A DNA stretch of 64,000 nt from Asaia krungthepensis NRIC 0535 (lineage in GTDB: Bacteria > Pseudomonadota > Alphaproteobacteria > Acetobacterales > Acetobacteraceae), in assembly GCF_025995175.1 (NCBI RefSeq), contig NZ_BAPV01000020.1, positions 1-64,000 of the forward strand, in the 5' to 3' direction. This document shows positions 25,547-34,671 of the stretch, one piece after another. Below the pieces are notes generated by a model. The model made no database searches. It was given only the letters and a program-made list of their open reading frames with translations, and was not told the origin of the DNA. A program made the translations under genes and the position numbers. Positions within the stretch are counted from its first letter, which is position 1. Each line of letters opens with the position of its first letter.

Positions 25547-26053
25547 ATGCCTGCTCTATCCTCCTTCTCCTCCTCGCATCAGGATACCAACCCGCTCGAC
25601 GTCATGGAGCAGATCGTCTGCGGTCATGACTGGGCGTTCGACCGCCGGACCGATTCGGAAATGGCGGCCGAAGCACCGGGCAAATGGTGCGATTACGGAC
25701 TCTATTTTTCGTGGTCGCGCGAGATTGCCGCCATGAACTTCACCTGCACCTTCGACCTGCGGGCTCCCGCCAATCGCCGCAAGGCCCTGTACGAACTCAT
25801 TGCGCTTGCGAATGAACGCCTCTGGATCGGGCATTTCAGCCTCGACCTCGAGACGGGAACACCGGTCTTTCGGCATTCCGTCCTGCTGCGCGGCGCAACG
25901 AGCCTTGCCGCAGAAAGCATGGAAGACATGATCGATATCGCCATTACGGAATGCGAGCGGTTCTACCCTGCGTTCCAGTTCACCCTCTGGAGCGGCAAAT
26001 CCCCCGCTGAAGCGCTGGAAGCCGCCATGCTCGATTGTGCGGGTGAAGCGTGA
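25547..26053 (+). CDS. YbjN-domain protein
   Basis: The 168-residue protein shows the YbjN/type III secretion chaperone-like fold. Indicators are an N-terminal DVMEQIVCGHDWAFDR helix, the strand CDYGLYFSWSREIAAMNFTCTFDL, and VFRHSVLLRGATSLAAESMEDMIDIAITECERFYPAF, which is characteristic in alphaproteobacteria. Function is not well defined; members modulate motility and stress responses in enterobacteria. AGGGAG precedes the ATG. Its stop overlaps the proC start as GTGA, so the two are coupled. Confidence 0.82.
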   Translation: MPALSSFSSSHQDTNPLDVMEQIVCGHDWAFDRRTDSEMAAEAPGKWCDYGLYFSWSREIAAMNFTCTFDLRAPANRRKALYELIALANERLWIGHFSLDLETGTPVFRHSVLLRGATSLAAESMEDMIDIAITECERFYPAFQFTLWSGKSPAEALEAAMLDCAGEA

Positions 26054-26844
26054 GCCTGCCCTCTCTTCTTCTGGTTGGCTGTGGCAAGATGGGCGGCGCC
26101 TTGTGGCAGGGATGGCTGAAGCAGGGGCTTGCCCCCTCCATCATCCTTGACCGCCGGTGCGATGCCCCTCCTGCCCCACATCGTGTCGTGCGTACCGCCG
26201 GTGAAATTCCGGGCGATTTCAAACCAGATATCATCATTCTGGCCGTCAAGCCGACGGGTATGGAAGAAGCCCTCGCGTCGCTCCGCCCCTTTCTGGACGG
26301 TGCTATCGTGATTTCGATGCTGGCGGCGCGAACGGTCGAAAGCCTTCGTGCCGCTTGTGGGGAGGCCACGAGCCGCATCGTACGCGCCATGCCCAACACC
26401 CCGGCCGCGATTGGCAAGGGCGTCACCGGCGTTTGCAGCTCTGATCTGGATGACGCCCAGCGCGCCCTGTGTACCAGCCTGCTTTCCGCCGTGGGCGATG
26501 TCGCCTGGGTGGACAACGAGGAGCAGCTCGAGGCGCTCACACCGATCTCGGGTTGTGGGCCAGCCTATGTGTTCCTGCTGGCTGAATTGCTGGAGAAAGA
26601 AGCGCTGCGCGTCGGGCTCCCCCCCGAGACAGCGCGGCTGATTGCGCGCGGCACCGTCTCGGGCGCGGGAGCGCTTCTTGCCGCCTCCGACGAGGAAAGC
26701 GAGACCCTGCGCAAGAATGTGACGAGCCCCAATGGCGTCACAGCCAAGGCGCTCGAAGTTCTCATGGCGCCCGATGCCTGGCCAGCCACCATGAGTGAGG
26801 CCATCGACAATGCCATGAAGCGGGCACGGGAAATGGCCTCCTGA
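26050..26844 (+). CDS. proC: Pyrroline-5-carboxylate reductase
   Basis: The 264-residue protein catalyses the last step of proline synthesis, reducing pyrroline-5-carboxylate with NAD(P)H. The Rossmann start LLLVGCGKMGGALWQGWL is at residues 5-22. IVRAMPNTPAAIGKGVTGV and the C-terminal LTPISGCGPAYVFLLAELLE signature with LRKNVTSPNGVTAKAL confirm ProC. Translation begins with GTG, overlapping the YbjN stop. Confidence 0.95.
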   Translation: MSLPSLLLVGCGKMGGALWQGWLKQGLAPSIILDRRCDAPPAPHRVVRTAGEIPGDFKPDIIILAVKPTGMEEALASLRPFLDGAIVISMLAARTVESLRAACGEATSRIVRAMPNTPAAIGKGVTGVCSSDLDDAQRALCTSLLSAVGDVAWVDNEEQLEALTPISGCGPAYVFLLAELLEKEALRVGLPPETARLIARGTVSGAGALLAASDEESETLRKNVTSPNGVTAKALEVLMAPDAWPATMSEAIDNAMKRAREMAS

Positions 26845-26862
26845 GCCGAAAACCCTGCCATA

Positions 26863-26924
26863 TTCCTGTCATTCGATTGTCACGACACGCCCATAGGGTA
26901 TTATCGCGCCCAGAATGACAGGAA
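26863..26924. promoter_or_regulatory. Promoter flanked by a 12-bp inverted repeat
   Basis: TTCCTGTCATTC (26863-26874) and GAATGACAGGAA (26913-26924) are perfect complements 38 bases apart. Between them lies a good sigma-70-type promoter: TTGTCA (26877-26882), 16 bases, TATTAT (26899-26904). The next gene is TetR-like, so autoregulatory operators on both sides of its promoter are plausible. Confidence 0.6.
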
Positions 26925-26931
26925 CGGCTTT

Positions 26932-27570
26932 ATGACGGATATTGATCGCGAGGAATTTGATCTGGCTCTGCTGGAGGCGGGCTTCGGCCTCGCCGCAGAA
27001 AAGGGCTGGCAGCGTTTCTCTCTGGTCGAGGCCGCCCAGCGCGCCGGTCTGCCCATTGATGAAGTCCGCGCCCGCTTTCCCTTCCGCCACAGCTTTCTTT
27101 TCCGCCTTGGCCGACTGGCCGATGAATCGGCCTTTCGCGACGACGGGCTGAGCGGCTCGGTCCGCGAACGCGTCTTCGATCTTTTCATGCGGCGCTTCGA
27201 TGTTTTCCAGCAATATCGCGAAGGGATCCGGGCTGTCTTGCAGGCTCTGCCGACGGACCCGGCCCTGACGCTACTCCTGAGCGCTGCCACGATGGACACC
27301 ATGCGCTGGATGGCAGAGGTCGCGGGCGTGGAATGCAGCGGCTTCGGCGGCATGATCAGACTGAACGCCCTGGCCGGGGTGTGGGGATTTGCCCTGCGCG
27401 CCTGGGAAAAGGATGAAAGCGCCGATCTCTCCCAGACCATGGCGGCGCTCGATCAGGCTCTGGACAAGGCAGAACGCTACGGCGCGCTCAAGCCCTCGTC
27501 GGGCCGCCTGATGGAAGAGGCCGAGAGCCGCACGGGCATTGCGGATCATCCGCTCGAACTCGAAACATAA
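26932..27570 (+). CDS. TetR/COQ9-like helical protein
   Basis: The 212-residue protein is all-helical with a TetR-type N-terminus: LLEAGFGLAAEKGWQRFSLVEAAQRAGLPIDEVRARFPFRHSFLFRL reads as a helix-turn-helix. The C-terminal part (DPALTLLLSAATMDTMRWMAEVAG) resembles COQ9/TetR-like ligand-binding helices. In alphaproteobacteria such proteins are annotated either as COQ9 family (ubiquinone) or as TetR regulators. The inverted repeat around its promoter favours a DNA-binding regulator. AGGA lies nine bases upstream of the ATG. The gene precedes tRNA-Gln. Confidence 0.7.
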   Translation: MTDIDREEFDLALLEAGFGLAAEKGWQRFSLVEAAQRAGLPIDEVRARFPFRHSFLFRLGRLADESAFRDDGLSGSVRERVFDLFMRRFDVFQQYREGIRAVLQALPTDPALTLLLSAATMDTMRWMAEVAGVECSGFGGMIRLNALAGVWGFALRAWEKDESADLSQTMAALDQALDKAERYGALKPSSGRLMEEAESRTGIADHPLELET

Positions 27571-27617
27571 TGGCTTTACGTCTGCCAGCTTGCAGACTAA
27601 AAAGCCCCTCAGCGCGA

Positions 27618-27692
27618 TGGGATGTAGCCAAGCGGTAAGGCAGCGGATTTTGATTCCGCCATTCGGAGGTTCGATCCCTCCCATCCCAGCCA
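27618..27692 (+). tRNA. tRNA-Gln (anticodon TTG)
   Basis: The cloverleaf folds well: the acceptor TGGGATG pairs with CATCCCA, the anticodon arm GCGGA/TCCGC encloses a loop with TTG, and the T-loop GTTCGATCC is present. The discriminator base G is followed by an encoded CCA at 27690-27692. Confidence 0.95.
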
Positions 27693-28116
27693 GCGCATCA
27701 TTTTCCTGAAAATCAGACGACCTTCGCTCCCCTGTACGGCCTTGTCCCGTTTGCCGCGGGCTTTTGCGTGGCTTGGCCCCATACTGGCCGTGAAAGGTCT
27801 AGGCTGCGCGCCAGAGCGTCAGAGCGTCAGAGCGTCAGAGCGTCAGAGCGTCAGAGCGTCAGAGCGTCAGAGCGCATCGTTGAGCACCCGGCGACGGTCA
27901 AGTCTACCTCTCATAAAGGGAGGATAACAAACAGCGTTCGCGCCCTCGCATATCGGCGGAGAAAAGCACCACAGGAAGCCTGCCGACAAGCCTTCCCATC
28001 GACGCGTTGCACGCGCGCGATACAAGGACGACCGCAAACACAGGATTTGCGAAGGACATGGCGCGAGAGGCGCGCATAATGTCATTCAGATTTTCGGGAA
28101 AGTACCGGCGGGGCAA
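27693..28116. other. Gene-poor spacer between two tRNAs
   Basis: Apart from the octanucleotide tandem repeat at 27812, nothing recognisable lies here. Short frames cross the repeat but have repeat-derived composition. No terminator with a T-tail is seen after tRNA-Gln. Confidence 0.5.
27812..27875. repeat. Octanucleotide tandem repeat, CAGAGCGT x 8
   Basis: Seven perfect copies of CAGAGCGT fill 27812-27867. An eighth copy at 27868-27875 differs only in its last base. The array lies between genes, so copy-number change would not shift any reading frame I can support. Confidence 0.95.
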
Positions 28117-28192
<76 letters not shown>

Positions 28193-28215
28193 ATAGCCCC
28201 GCTCCGGTGAGAGGG

Positions 28216-28244
28216 CTTCTAACAAGAGGCGGAACAGGCATCAA
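28216..28244 (-). promoter_or_regulatory. Candidate promoter of tRNA-Lys
   Basis: Read on the minus strand, TTGATG (28239-28244) and TAGAAG (28216-28221) are 17 bases apart, and the -10 box is about 24 bases before the mature tRNA 5' end. Confidence 0.4.
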
Positions 28245-28283
28245 GAGGAAAAATGCACTATTCCGCATACGTAACCAAATCCT

Positions 28284-29165
28284 CTATTTCTCGGGCGAAA
28301 GCAGACGCATAAGCGTATCGAACTGATCGAGACTGCGATAATCCAGACGCAGCGAACCGCCCTTGCCGTTGAACTCGATCTTCACCTTGAGACCCAGCTT
28401 CGTCGCCAGATCGCGCTCCAGGCGCACGAGTTCGTTGTCTCGCGGCGGCTTGGCCTCTTCCTGTTCCGTCTTGGGCGTCTGACGGGCCAAGGCTTCCGTC
28501 TGACGCACGTTGAGCCCCCGGGCGATCACGATATCCGCGGCCGCGCAGGGGTCAGGATGGGCCAAAAGGGCGCGTGCATGACCGGCACTCAGCAACCCGT
28601 CACGCACTTTCTGGCGCACGGCCTCCGGCAGGTTGAGAAGACGCAGGATATTGCCGATATGGGGACGCGACTTGCCCACTGCCCCGGCAAGCTCTTCCTG
28701 CGTCAGAGCATAATCGGTCAGAAGCCGCTGAAGTCCCTCTGCTTCTTCGATCGCGTTCAGATCGGCGCGCTGCAAATTCTCGACAAGGGCGGCGGCCATG
28801 GCATCGGCGTCATCGAGCAAACGCACATGGACAGGGACTTCATGCAGCCCGGCGCGCTGCGAAGCGCGCCAGCGCCGCTCGCCTGCGATGATCTGATAGC
28901 GTCCCTTCTGCTCCGGATCCGGACGCACAAGGATAGGCTGCAACACGCCACGGCTGCGGATCGAGTCTGCAAGCTCGTTCAGCCGCCCCTCATCCATATC
29001 CACGCGGGGCTGGAACGGGCCAGGTGCCAGAAGATCGACCCCGAGCAGGGATGGATTAGGCGCAGCTTCCTGAGACGGGCCGGGGGTACGCGGCAGTTCG
29101 ATGGCCTGATCCCCCAGAAGGGCGGCGAGACCACGGCCCAGGCGAGGCGCCGGTTTCTTGCTCAT
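28284..29165 (-). CDS. parB: Chromosome partitioning protein ParB
   Basis: The 293-residue protein is the CTP-dependent DNA clamp that loads at parS and spreads. It has a conserved N-terminus (PRLGRGLAALLGD), the CTP-binding boxes (QPILVRP and the GERRWRAS motif near residues 97-104), a helix-turn-helix around YALTQEELAGAVGKSRPHIGNILRLLNLP, and a C-terminal dimerisation domain. Its ATG overlaps the parA stop (ATGA). Matching parS-like sites lie at 30522, 32806 and 40675. Confidence 0.96.
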   Translation of the reverse strand: MSKKPAPRLGRGLAALLGDQAIELPRTPGPSQEAAPNPSLLGVDLLAPGPFQPRVDMDEGRLNELADSIRSRGVLQPILVRPDPEQKGRYQIIAGERRWRASQRAGLHEVPVHVRLLDDADAMAAALVENLQRADLNAIEEAEGLQRLLTDYALTQEELAGAVGKSRPHIGNILRLLNLPEAVRQKVRDGLLSAGHARALLAHPDPCAAADIVIARGLNVRQTEALARQTPKTEQEEAKPPRDNELVRLERDLATKLGLKVKIEFNGKGGSLRLDYRSLDQFDTLMRLLSPEK

Positions 29166-29974
29166 GATGAGATCCCTTCCAGATGGGCGATGCCCAGGCG
29201 GGCTGCCACTTCCTGCGCAAGAGCCAGATAGGCCTGCGCCCCGCTGCTGCGACGGTCATACTCGAGAACCGAGTACCCATGGCTCTGCGCCTCGGAAATC
29301 TTGATATTGCGTGGGATCAGCGTCTCGAGCACCTGCTCGCCAAAGAAATTGCGTGCGTCTGCCGCAACCAGTTCGGACAAATTGTTGCGTCGGTCGTACA
29401 TGGTCAGGATAATCCCCGCGACATGCAGATCCGCATTGAAGGCGCGACGCACGCGATCGACCGTACGGACAATCTGGCTGATCCCCTCAAGCGCAAAGAA
29501 CTCGCATTGCAGCGGAATCAGTACCGCATCTGAGGCAACCAGTGCGTTCAGCGTCAGCAGACCAAGGCTGGGCGGACAATCGATCAGGATGACGTCATAC
29601 CGATCCGAGAGTGCCTCGAGCGCGTCACGGATACGGAATTCGCGCCGGTCGCTGCCGATCAGTTCGAGTTCCGCCCCGGCGAGATCGGTATTCGCCACGA
29701 TGATGTCGAGATTCGCCGTCCCGGTCGGGCGCGGCAGTTTCTCGGGCGGCGCCTCCTGCATCAGGGCAGCATAGCTGCCAATCTGACGGGCATTGTAATC
29801 GACCCCCAGACCGGTCGACGCATTGCCCTGCGGGTCGATATCGACCAGCAGGACGCGCTGCGAGCTGGCGAGCGCTGCGGCCAGATTGATTGCTGTTGTG
29901 GTCTTGCCCACACCCCCCTTCTGGTTGGTGACGGCGAGAATACGGGCCTTCTTGCCCGTGTCGTTATTCGACAC
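29162..29974 (-). CDS. parA: Chromosome partitioning ATPase ParA
   Basis: The 270-residue deviant Walker-type ATPase shows KGGVGKTTTAINLAAAL near residues 19-35, DIDPQGNASTGLG and IDCPPSLGLLTLNAL. ParA binds DNA nonspecifically as an ATP dimer and pulls ParB-parS complexes. It overlaps rsmG by 11 bases and parB by four, giving the coupled order mnmG, rsmG, parA, parB seen near the replication origin in this class. Confidence 0.96.
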   Translation of the reverse strand: MSNNDTGKKARILAVTNQKGGVGKTTTAINLAAALASSQRVLLVDIDPQGNASTGLGVDYNARQIGSYAALMQEAPPEKLPRPTGTANLDIIVANTDLAGAELELIGSDRREFRIRDALEALSDRYDVILIDCPPSLGLLTLNALVASDAVLIPLQCEFFALEGISQIVRTVDRVRRAFNADLHVAGIILTMYDRRNNLSELVAADARNFFGEQVLETLIPRNIKISEAQSHGYSVLEYDRRSSGAQAYLALAQEVAARLGIAHLEGISS

Positions 29975-30545
29975 GTTTGATATCGCTTATCTCGATGATG
30001 GCGCCCCCAGAGGCGGCGCGATTGTCCAGAATTCTGTGCTGCATGTGCCAGCACCGCTCGGCTACGGTCAACTCGTCGGGCAGATTTTTTCCCTTGAGAA
30101 ACAGGGCTTTCCCCTCCGGGAGCAGAAAGGGCGTGCTCCATTCCAGCAATTGTGAGAGCGAGGCCAGAGCACGCGCGGTCACATAGGCGGCGGGCGGCAC
30201 CTCGGCCTGCTCGATGCGTTTGGGCACCACCTGCGCCCTCACGCCACAGGCGCGTGCCGCCTCGCGTAGAAATGCACATTTGCGCTGGTCGGATTCAACC
30301 ATCACCATCTCGGCATCGCAGGCGATACCGATCATGAGCGCCGGGAATCCGCCACCCGATCCAAGATCGATCACCCGCGCCCCCCGGGCGATGAACGGGA
30401 CAAGGCGTAGCGAATCCTCGATATGCCGCTCCCAGAGGTAGGGCATGTCGCGGGGACTGACCAGATTGATGCGGGCGTTCCATTTCTCCAGAAGCGCTGC
30501 AAAAACCTCAAGCCGCTCTCTTGTTTCACGTGAAACCGCACTCAT
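29964..30545 (-). CDS. rsmG: 16S rRNA (guanine527-N7)-methyltransferase RsmG
   Basis: The 193-residue methyltransferase (GidB) modifies G527 of 16S rRNA with S-adenosylmethionine. The SAM motif [18 protein letters not shown] is near residues 62-79 and [20 protein letters not shown] is the family catalytic region. Loss of RsmG gives low-level streptomycin resistance in many bacteria. The start overlaps the mnmG stop (ATGA), and a parS-like site lies in its first codons. Confidence 0.95.
   Translation of the reverse strand: MSAVSRETRERLEVFAALLEKWNARINLVSPRDMPYLWERHIEDSLRLVPFIARGARVIDLGSGGGFPALMIGIACDAEMVMVESDQRKCAFLREAARACGVRAQVVPKRIEQAEVPPAAYVTARALASLSQLLEWSTPFLLPEGKALFLKGKNLPDELTVAERCWHMQHRILDNRAASGGAIIEISDIKRVE
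30522..30537. promoter_or_regulatory. parS-like site (15 of 16) in the rsmG start
   Basis: TGTTTCACGTGAAACC matches the chromosomal parS palindrome except at the last base. It is embedded in the first codons of rsmG, about 1.4 kb from parB. Confidence 0.8.
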
Positions 30546-32398
30546 GCCGCAGCCCTCACATGCGCCAGCAAGGCAATCATTGCGGCAGGCGTCACACCCG
30601 GCACACGCTGAGCCGCCGCGAAGTTCTCCGGCCTTGCGAGAGACAGACGTTCTTTCATCTCGCTGCTCAGTCCCCCGATCCGGGCATAATCGAGGTCGGC
30701 AGGAAGGGCAATCTGCGCCTCATTGGCCAGTTGCCTGATCTCGCGCTCCTGACGCTGAAGATAGCCGCCATACCGTGCCTCTGTCTCGACATGGCGGCGG
30801 ATGCGCAATGGCAGCACGCCAAACCAGGGCGCCAGCCTGCACGCCGCCGACTCATCGGCCTGACCAGCCAGCACATCCAGAAGCGAGCGACGTCGCCCGT
30901 CCTGCGACACCGTGATACCCTGTGCCGCGAGATCCTGCGGCGCGTGAAGCGCCTCGCGTGCCTGATCCATGGCGAGCTCGATCGCCGCCTGATCCTGATC
31001 GAGCTTTGCCGCACGTTCGGCACCGACACAGCCCATCGCCACACCGATCCCGGTAAGGCGCAAATCGGCATTATCGGCCCGCAGGCTCAGGCGATACTCG
31101 GCGCGCGAGGTAAACATGCGATAAGGCTCGGAAACACCTTGAAGCGTCAGGTCATCCAGCATCACGCCGAGATAGGCCTGATCGCGCCCAAGCACGAGCG
31201 GGGCACTCCCCGCTGTAAAGCGCGCGGCATTCAATCCTGCCAGCAAGCCTTGGGCGGCTGCCTCCTCATAACCAGTGGTACCATTGATCTGACCGGCCAG
31301 ATACAGCCCGGCAAGCGCATTCAGCGCCAGGCTGGGCGAGAGTTCACGTGGATCGACATAGTCATATTCCACCGCATAACCGGGCGTCACGATTTGCGCT
31401 TTCTCGAGCCCCGGGATCGAGGCGATCATCAGGGCCTGAATATCGGCGGGAAGACTCGTCGATATCCCATTCGGATAGACCAGATCCCCACCGGGATTAC
31501 CTGCCAGACCCTCGGGTTCCAGGAAGATCTGATGCCCTTCCTTCTCGCCGAAACGCACGATCTTGTCCTCGATCGACGGACAGTAGCGCGGTCCTTTTCC
31601 GGCAATGGCGCCGCCATAAAGCGCCGAGAGCGCCAGATTGTCGCGGATGATCCGATGCGTCTCAGGCGTCGTGCTCGTGATACGGCACGAGACCTGCTCG
31701 GTGGTGATGCCCTGAGTGAGGCGACTGAACGGCTCGGGCAGCGCATCTCCCTTGTCCTCTGCCAGCGACTCCCAGTCTATGCTCGCACGCGCCAGTCGGG
31801 CCGGTGTCCCTGTTTTGAGACGCCCCATACGCAATCCGAGCGCTTCCAGACGCTCGCCCAGAAGCGCTGCCGGTCGCTCACCGATACGCCCGGCCTGTTC
31901 CTGCGTGTGCCCGATATGAATCACGCCCCGCAGGAACGTCCCGCTCGTGACCACCACGGCCCCGCAACGGATGACACGCCCATCGGCACACACCACGCCA
32001 GAGACGCGCTTGTCCTCCACCACGAGATCGGCCACTTCACCCGCCTCAATGGCAAGGTTCGGCGTTTCGGCCAGAAGCGCCTGGATGGCATTGCGATAGA
32101 GATATCGGTCTGCCTGGGCCCGAGGCCCATGGACCGCAGGCCCTTTCGAGCGGTTCAGGAGCTTGAAGTGGATCCCGGCGCGATCGGCGGCGCGTCCCAT
32201 CAACCCATCTAGCGCGTCGATTTCACGTACCAGATGCCCCTTGCCTATGCCCCCGATGGCCGGGTTGCACGACATGGCACCGATCATTTCCGGCTTCTGG
32301 GTCAGCAGGAGCGTCCGTGCGCCAAAACGTGCCGAGGCGGCTGCCGCCTCGCTTCCAGCATGCCCCCCACCGATGACGACAACATCAAACTCGCTCAC
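30542..32398 (-). CDS. mnmG: tRNA uridine 5-carboxymethylaminomethyl synthase subunit MnmG
   Basis: MnmG (GidA) works with MnmE to make the 5-carboxymethylaminomethyl group on wobble U34. The FAD-binding [10 protein letters not shown] motif opens the protein. [22 protein letters not shown] and [14 protein letters not shown] are signature blocks. The GTG at 32398 is preferred, since GAGG lies about five bases upstream and homologues begin just before FDVVVIGGG; an ATG at 32416 adds six residues and overlaps mnmE. Length is 618 residues. Confidence 0.94.
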   Translation of the reverse strand: MSEFDVVVIGGGHAGSEAAAASARFGARTLLLTQKPEMIGAMSCNPAIGGIGKGHLVREIDALDGLMGRAADRAGIHFKLLNRSKGPAVHGPRAQADRYLYRNAIQALLAETPNLAIEAGEVADLVVEDKRVSGVVCADGRVIRCGAVVVTSGTFLRGVIHIGHTQEQAGRIGERPAALLGERLEALGLRMGRLKTGTPARLARASIDWESLAEDKGDALPEPFSRLTQGITTEQVSCRITSTTPETHRIIRDNLALSALYGGAIAGKGPRYCPSIEDKIVRFGEKEGHQIFLEPEGLAGNPGGDLVYPNGISTSLPADIQALMIASIPGLEKAQIVTPGYAVEYDYVDPRELSPSLALNALAGLYLAGQINGTTGYEEAAAQGLLAGLNAARFTAGSAPLVLGRDQAYLGVMLDDLTLQGVSEPYRMFTSRAEYRLSLRADNADLRLTGIGVAMGCVGAERAAKLDQDQAAIELAMDQAREALHAPQDLAAQGITVSQDGRRRSLLDVLAGQADESAACRLAPWFGVLPLRIRRHVETEARYGGYLQRQEREIRQLANEAQIALPADLDYARIGGLSSEMKERLSLARPENFAAAQRVPGVTPAAMIALLAHVRAAA

Positions 32399-32405
32399 AC
32401 ACGCC

Positions 32406-33710
32406 TCATTTTCCAATACAGAATTGTCCGAATATCACATCCAGCAGGGACTCGACATCAACTTGTCCCGTCAGGCGGCCCAGCGCCCGCATCGCCAGAC
32501 GCAACGCCTCTCCCCGCACTTCTGGCCAGGGTGCCTGACGCGCCTGGTCAAGATGAAACAGGGCCTCCTCGATACCCGCGCGATGGCGTGCGCGCGTGAG
32601 CGGCGCACCTACGCCAGAGACGAGTGCCTTGATGCGCCCGGCGAGCGCCACCTCGAAGGCGGGCATCCCCTCGCCCGTCTGAACGCTGAGTCCCAGCGTG
32701 CCCTCCGGCGCCGGGCTCACATCGATCTTGTTACCGATCAGCAGAGCGTCGGTCCTGAGGGGGGCTTCCCCCTCACCTGCCATGACATGCACCACGAGGT
32801 CGGCATGTTCCACGTGAAACATCGCGCGCTTGATGCCTTCGGCTTCGATCTCATCCTCGGTCTCACGCAGCCCCGCCGTGTCGACCAGTCGCAGACGCAC
32901 CCCGTGAAACAGCCAGTCAATGGCAATCACGTCGCGCGTGGTCCCGGCACGATGCGTGACGATCGCCGCGTCATACCCAGCAAGATGGTTCAGCAGGCTC
33001 GACTTCCCTACATTGGGCGCGCCCGCGATCACCACCGTCAGGCCTCGACGCACAATCTCGCCGCGTTTGTCAGACAGATGTACCTGCAAGGCGTTGCGCA
33101 ACGCATCGAGCCGATGCGTCAGGGCCTGCTCGACCTCTTCCGGCAAATCCTCATCCGGAAAATCGATCAGCGCCTCCTGATGGGCGAGCAAGGTTTTGAG
33201 CGAGTCACTCCACCCCTCATAAACGCGGCTCAACGCGCCATCCGCCTGGGCCAGCGCCTGCTGACGCTGGCTGTCGCTCTCGGCCTCCACAAGATCGGCA
33301 ATCGCCTCAGCCTGAAGCAGGTCGAGCCTTCCGGCCTGAACCGCACGCCGCGTGAACTCACCTGCCTCGGCCGGACGCGCACCTAGTGAGGTCAGCGCCA
33401 AAGCCACACGATCGATCACCGCAGGCCCCGCATGAAGATGCAGCTCAAACCCATCCTCCCCGGTATAGGAGCGGGGTCCAGGCAGCCACAGCACCATTGC
33501 ATCGTCCAGATGCTCACCCTCGTGATGCAGGGCGCGAAGCCCCGCATGACGCGGTGGTGGCAGGCGCCCAGAGCACAGGGATGCGAGCACCTCTTGAGCG
33601 CCGGGGCCACTTGCGCGCATGATGGCGATCGCCGCCCGCCCGGCACCCGTCGCCAGAGCGAAGATTACCTCACCCTTGCGTCCCGCCCGGCTTTCCGTCG
33701 CGTCAACCAT
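32406..33710 (-). CDS. mnmE: tRNA uridine modification GTPase MnmE
   Basis: The 434-residue protein has an N-terminal tetrahydrofolate-binding domain with [17 protein letters not shown], a central helical domain, and an inserted G domain ([29 protein letters not shown]). It ends with the required FCIGK, whose Cys is needed for modification. It partners MnmG, encoded next. AAGGA lies six bases before the ATG. A parS-like site lies inside the G-domain coding region. Only 13 bases separate its start from the divergent ogt gene. Confidence 0.95.
   Translation of the reverse strand: MVDATESRAGRKGEVIFALATGAGRAAIAIMRASGPGAQEVLASLCSGRLPPPRHAGLRALHHEGEHLDDAMVLWLPGPRSYTGEDGFELHLHAGPAVIDRVALALTSLGARPAEAGEFTRRAVQAGRLDLLQAEAIADLVEAESDSQRQQALAQADGALSRVYEGWSDSLKTLLAHQEALIDFPDEDLPEEVEQALTHRLDALRNALQVHLSDKRGEIVRRGLTVVIAGAPNVGKSSLLNHLAGYDAAIVTHRAGTTRDVIAIDWLFHGVRLRLVDTAGLRETEDEIEAEGIKRAMFHVEHADLVVHVMAGEGEAPLRTDALLIGNKIDVSPAPEGTLGLSVQTGEGMPAFEVALAGRIKALVSGVGAPLTRARHRAGIEEALFHLDQARQAPWPEVRGEALRLAMRALGRLTGQVDVESLLDVIFGQFCIGK
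32806..32821. promoter_or_regulatory. parS-like site (15 of 16) inside mnmE
   Basis: TGTTCCACGTGAAACA differs from the perfect palindrome at one base (C for T at position 5). It lies within the mnmE coding sequence, 3.6 kb from parB. Confidence 0.75.
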
Positions 33711-33723
33711 GTGAATTCCTTCT

Positions 33724-34170
33724 ATGCCCCAGCTCTCTTTTCACTCTCCCCTCGGCCCCCTGACCCTCAGTGAAGACGAGGGCGCTATTGTCGCCCTCGA
33801 CTGGGGATGGGGCCGCGATCAGGAAAAGACGCCCCTTCTTACCCGCGCCCACACCATGCTGGAACGCTATTTCGACGGCGAAGCGGAAAGTTTCGATCTG
33901 CCTCTCGCCCCCTGGGGCACCCCCTATCGCAAGGCCGTCTGGGCCGCCCTGCGCGATGTGCCCTACGGCCAGACGATCAGCTATGCCGACCTCGCCGCCA
34001 AGGCCGGAGGCTCAGCCCGCTCTATTGGCGGAGCCATGGCTCATAATCCCATCCCCATCCTAATCCCCTGCCACCGCGTTCTCGGCAAGACTCATCTGGG
34101 CGGCTATTCAGGCGAAGGCGGTCTGGACGACAAGCGCTATCTCCTGAAACTGGAAGGCGTCACCCTCTAG
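33724..34170 (+). CDS. Methylated-DNA--protein-cysteine methyltransferase
   Basis: The 148-residue Ogt/MGMT-type protein transfers the methyl group from O6-methylguanine to its own Cys. The acceptor motif PCHRVLG sits near residue 117, preceded by [13 protein letters not shown], and [22 protein letters not shown] is the DNA-binding helix region. There is no clear ribosome binding site before the ATG, so translation may be leaderless or weak. It is divergent from mnmE with only 13 bases between starts. Confidence 0.92.
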   Translation: MPQLSFHSPLGPLTLSEDEGAIVALDWGWGRDQEKTPLLTRAHTMLERYFDGEAESFDLPLAPWGTPYRKAVWAALRDVPYGQTISYADLAAKAGGSARSIGGAMAHNPIPILIPCHRVLGKTHLGGYSGEGGLDDKRYLLKLEGVTL

Positions 34171-34614
34171 CAAACCGGTCAGGTCTCCCTTAACGCTTCC
34201 CGCTTCGCGGGGGAGCGAGGGCGCCTTTCATTTTGGTTTGGCTGAACAGGTTTTTAAAAAACGACCATCCTTCGGCCAGGCAGGTGGGGCAGAGTCCTAC
34301 GAAAAGGCGTTCTTGCAGCGGGAGGCCTCTGCGGGGCGCTGCCCCGCCCCCGGAAAGGGGCGTGCCCCTTTCATCCCGATTTGATCGAAGAGGTTTCCAG
34401 AGGACGACCGTCCTTTGGCGGGGGATGGGGCAGAGCCTCATGAAGGGAGGTTCTTGCACCGGGAAGCCTTCACGGGGCGCTGCCCCGCTCCCCGGAAAGA
34501 GGCGCGCCCCTTGCGTCCCGGTTAAATCGAACAGGTTTCCAAAGGACGACTGTCCTTTGGCGGGGGATGGGGCGGAGCCCCATGATGACAACATCCATCA
34601 TCGAAACAGATTCA
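34171..34614. other. Convergent gap between ogt and rho
   Basis: About 440 bases separate ogt from the rho terminator. Apart from the GC-rich tandem repeat (annotated separately) no gene or RNA is visible; frames through it are made of repeat sequence. Confidence 0.6.
34244..34590. repeat. Dispersed GC-rich hairpin repeat, about 142-bp tandem period
   Basis: The element recurs at about 34244, 34387 and 34529, each starting GAAC/GAAG-AGG-TTT. Each copy holds an AAAGGACGACTGTCCTTT-type hairpin, a GGCGGGGGATGGGGC stretch and a CGGGGCGCTGCCCCG hairpin. The last copy is cut off by the rho terminator region. Modules match those at 10633, 44985, 55960 and 61000. Confidence 0.8.
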
Positions 34615-34653
34615 TAAAAAAACCGCCGGAAGCGTAAGCCTCCGGCGGTTTTT
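34615..34653 (-). terminator. Intrinsic terminator of rho
   Basis: A 10-bp stem (34621-34630 with 34641-34650) carries a ten-base loop. On the minus strand it ends in a run of seven or eight T residues, 19 bases after the rho stop. Confidence 0.9.
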
Positions 34654-34671
34654 CATGACCCGGGGGACGGA

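Noticed and set aside
27812-27875. CRISPR-like array
   Set aside because: The units are eight bases with no spacers, so it is a microsatellite.
30521-32212. Long open plus-strand frame (563 codons) opposite mnmG
   Set aside because: It lies antisense to MnmG with clear FAD motifs; composition is Arg/His-rich as expected of a shadow.
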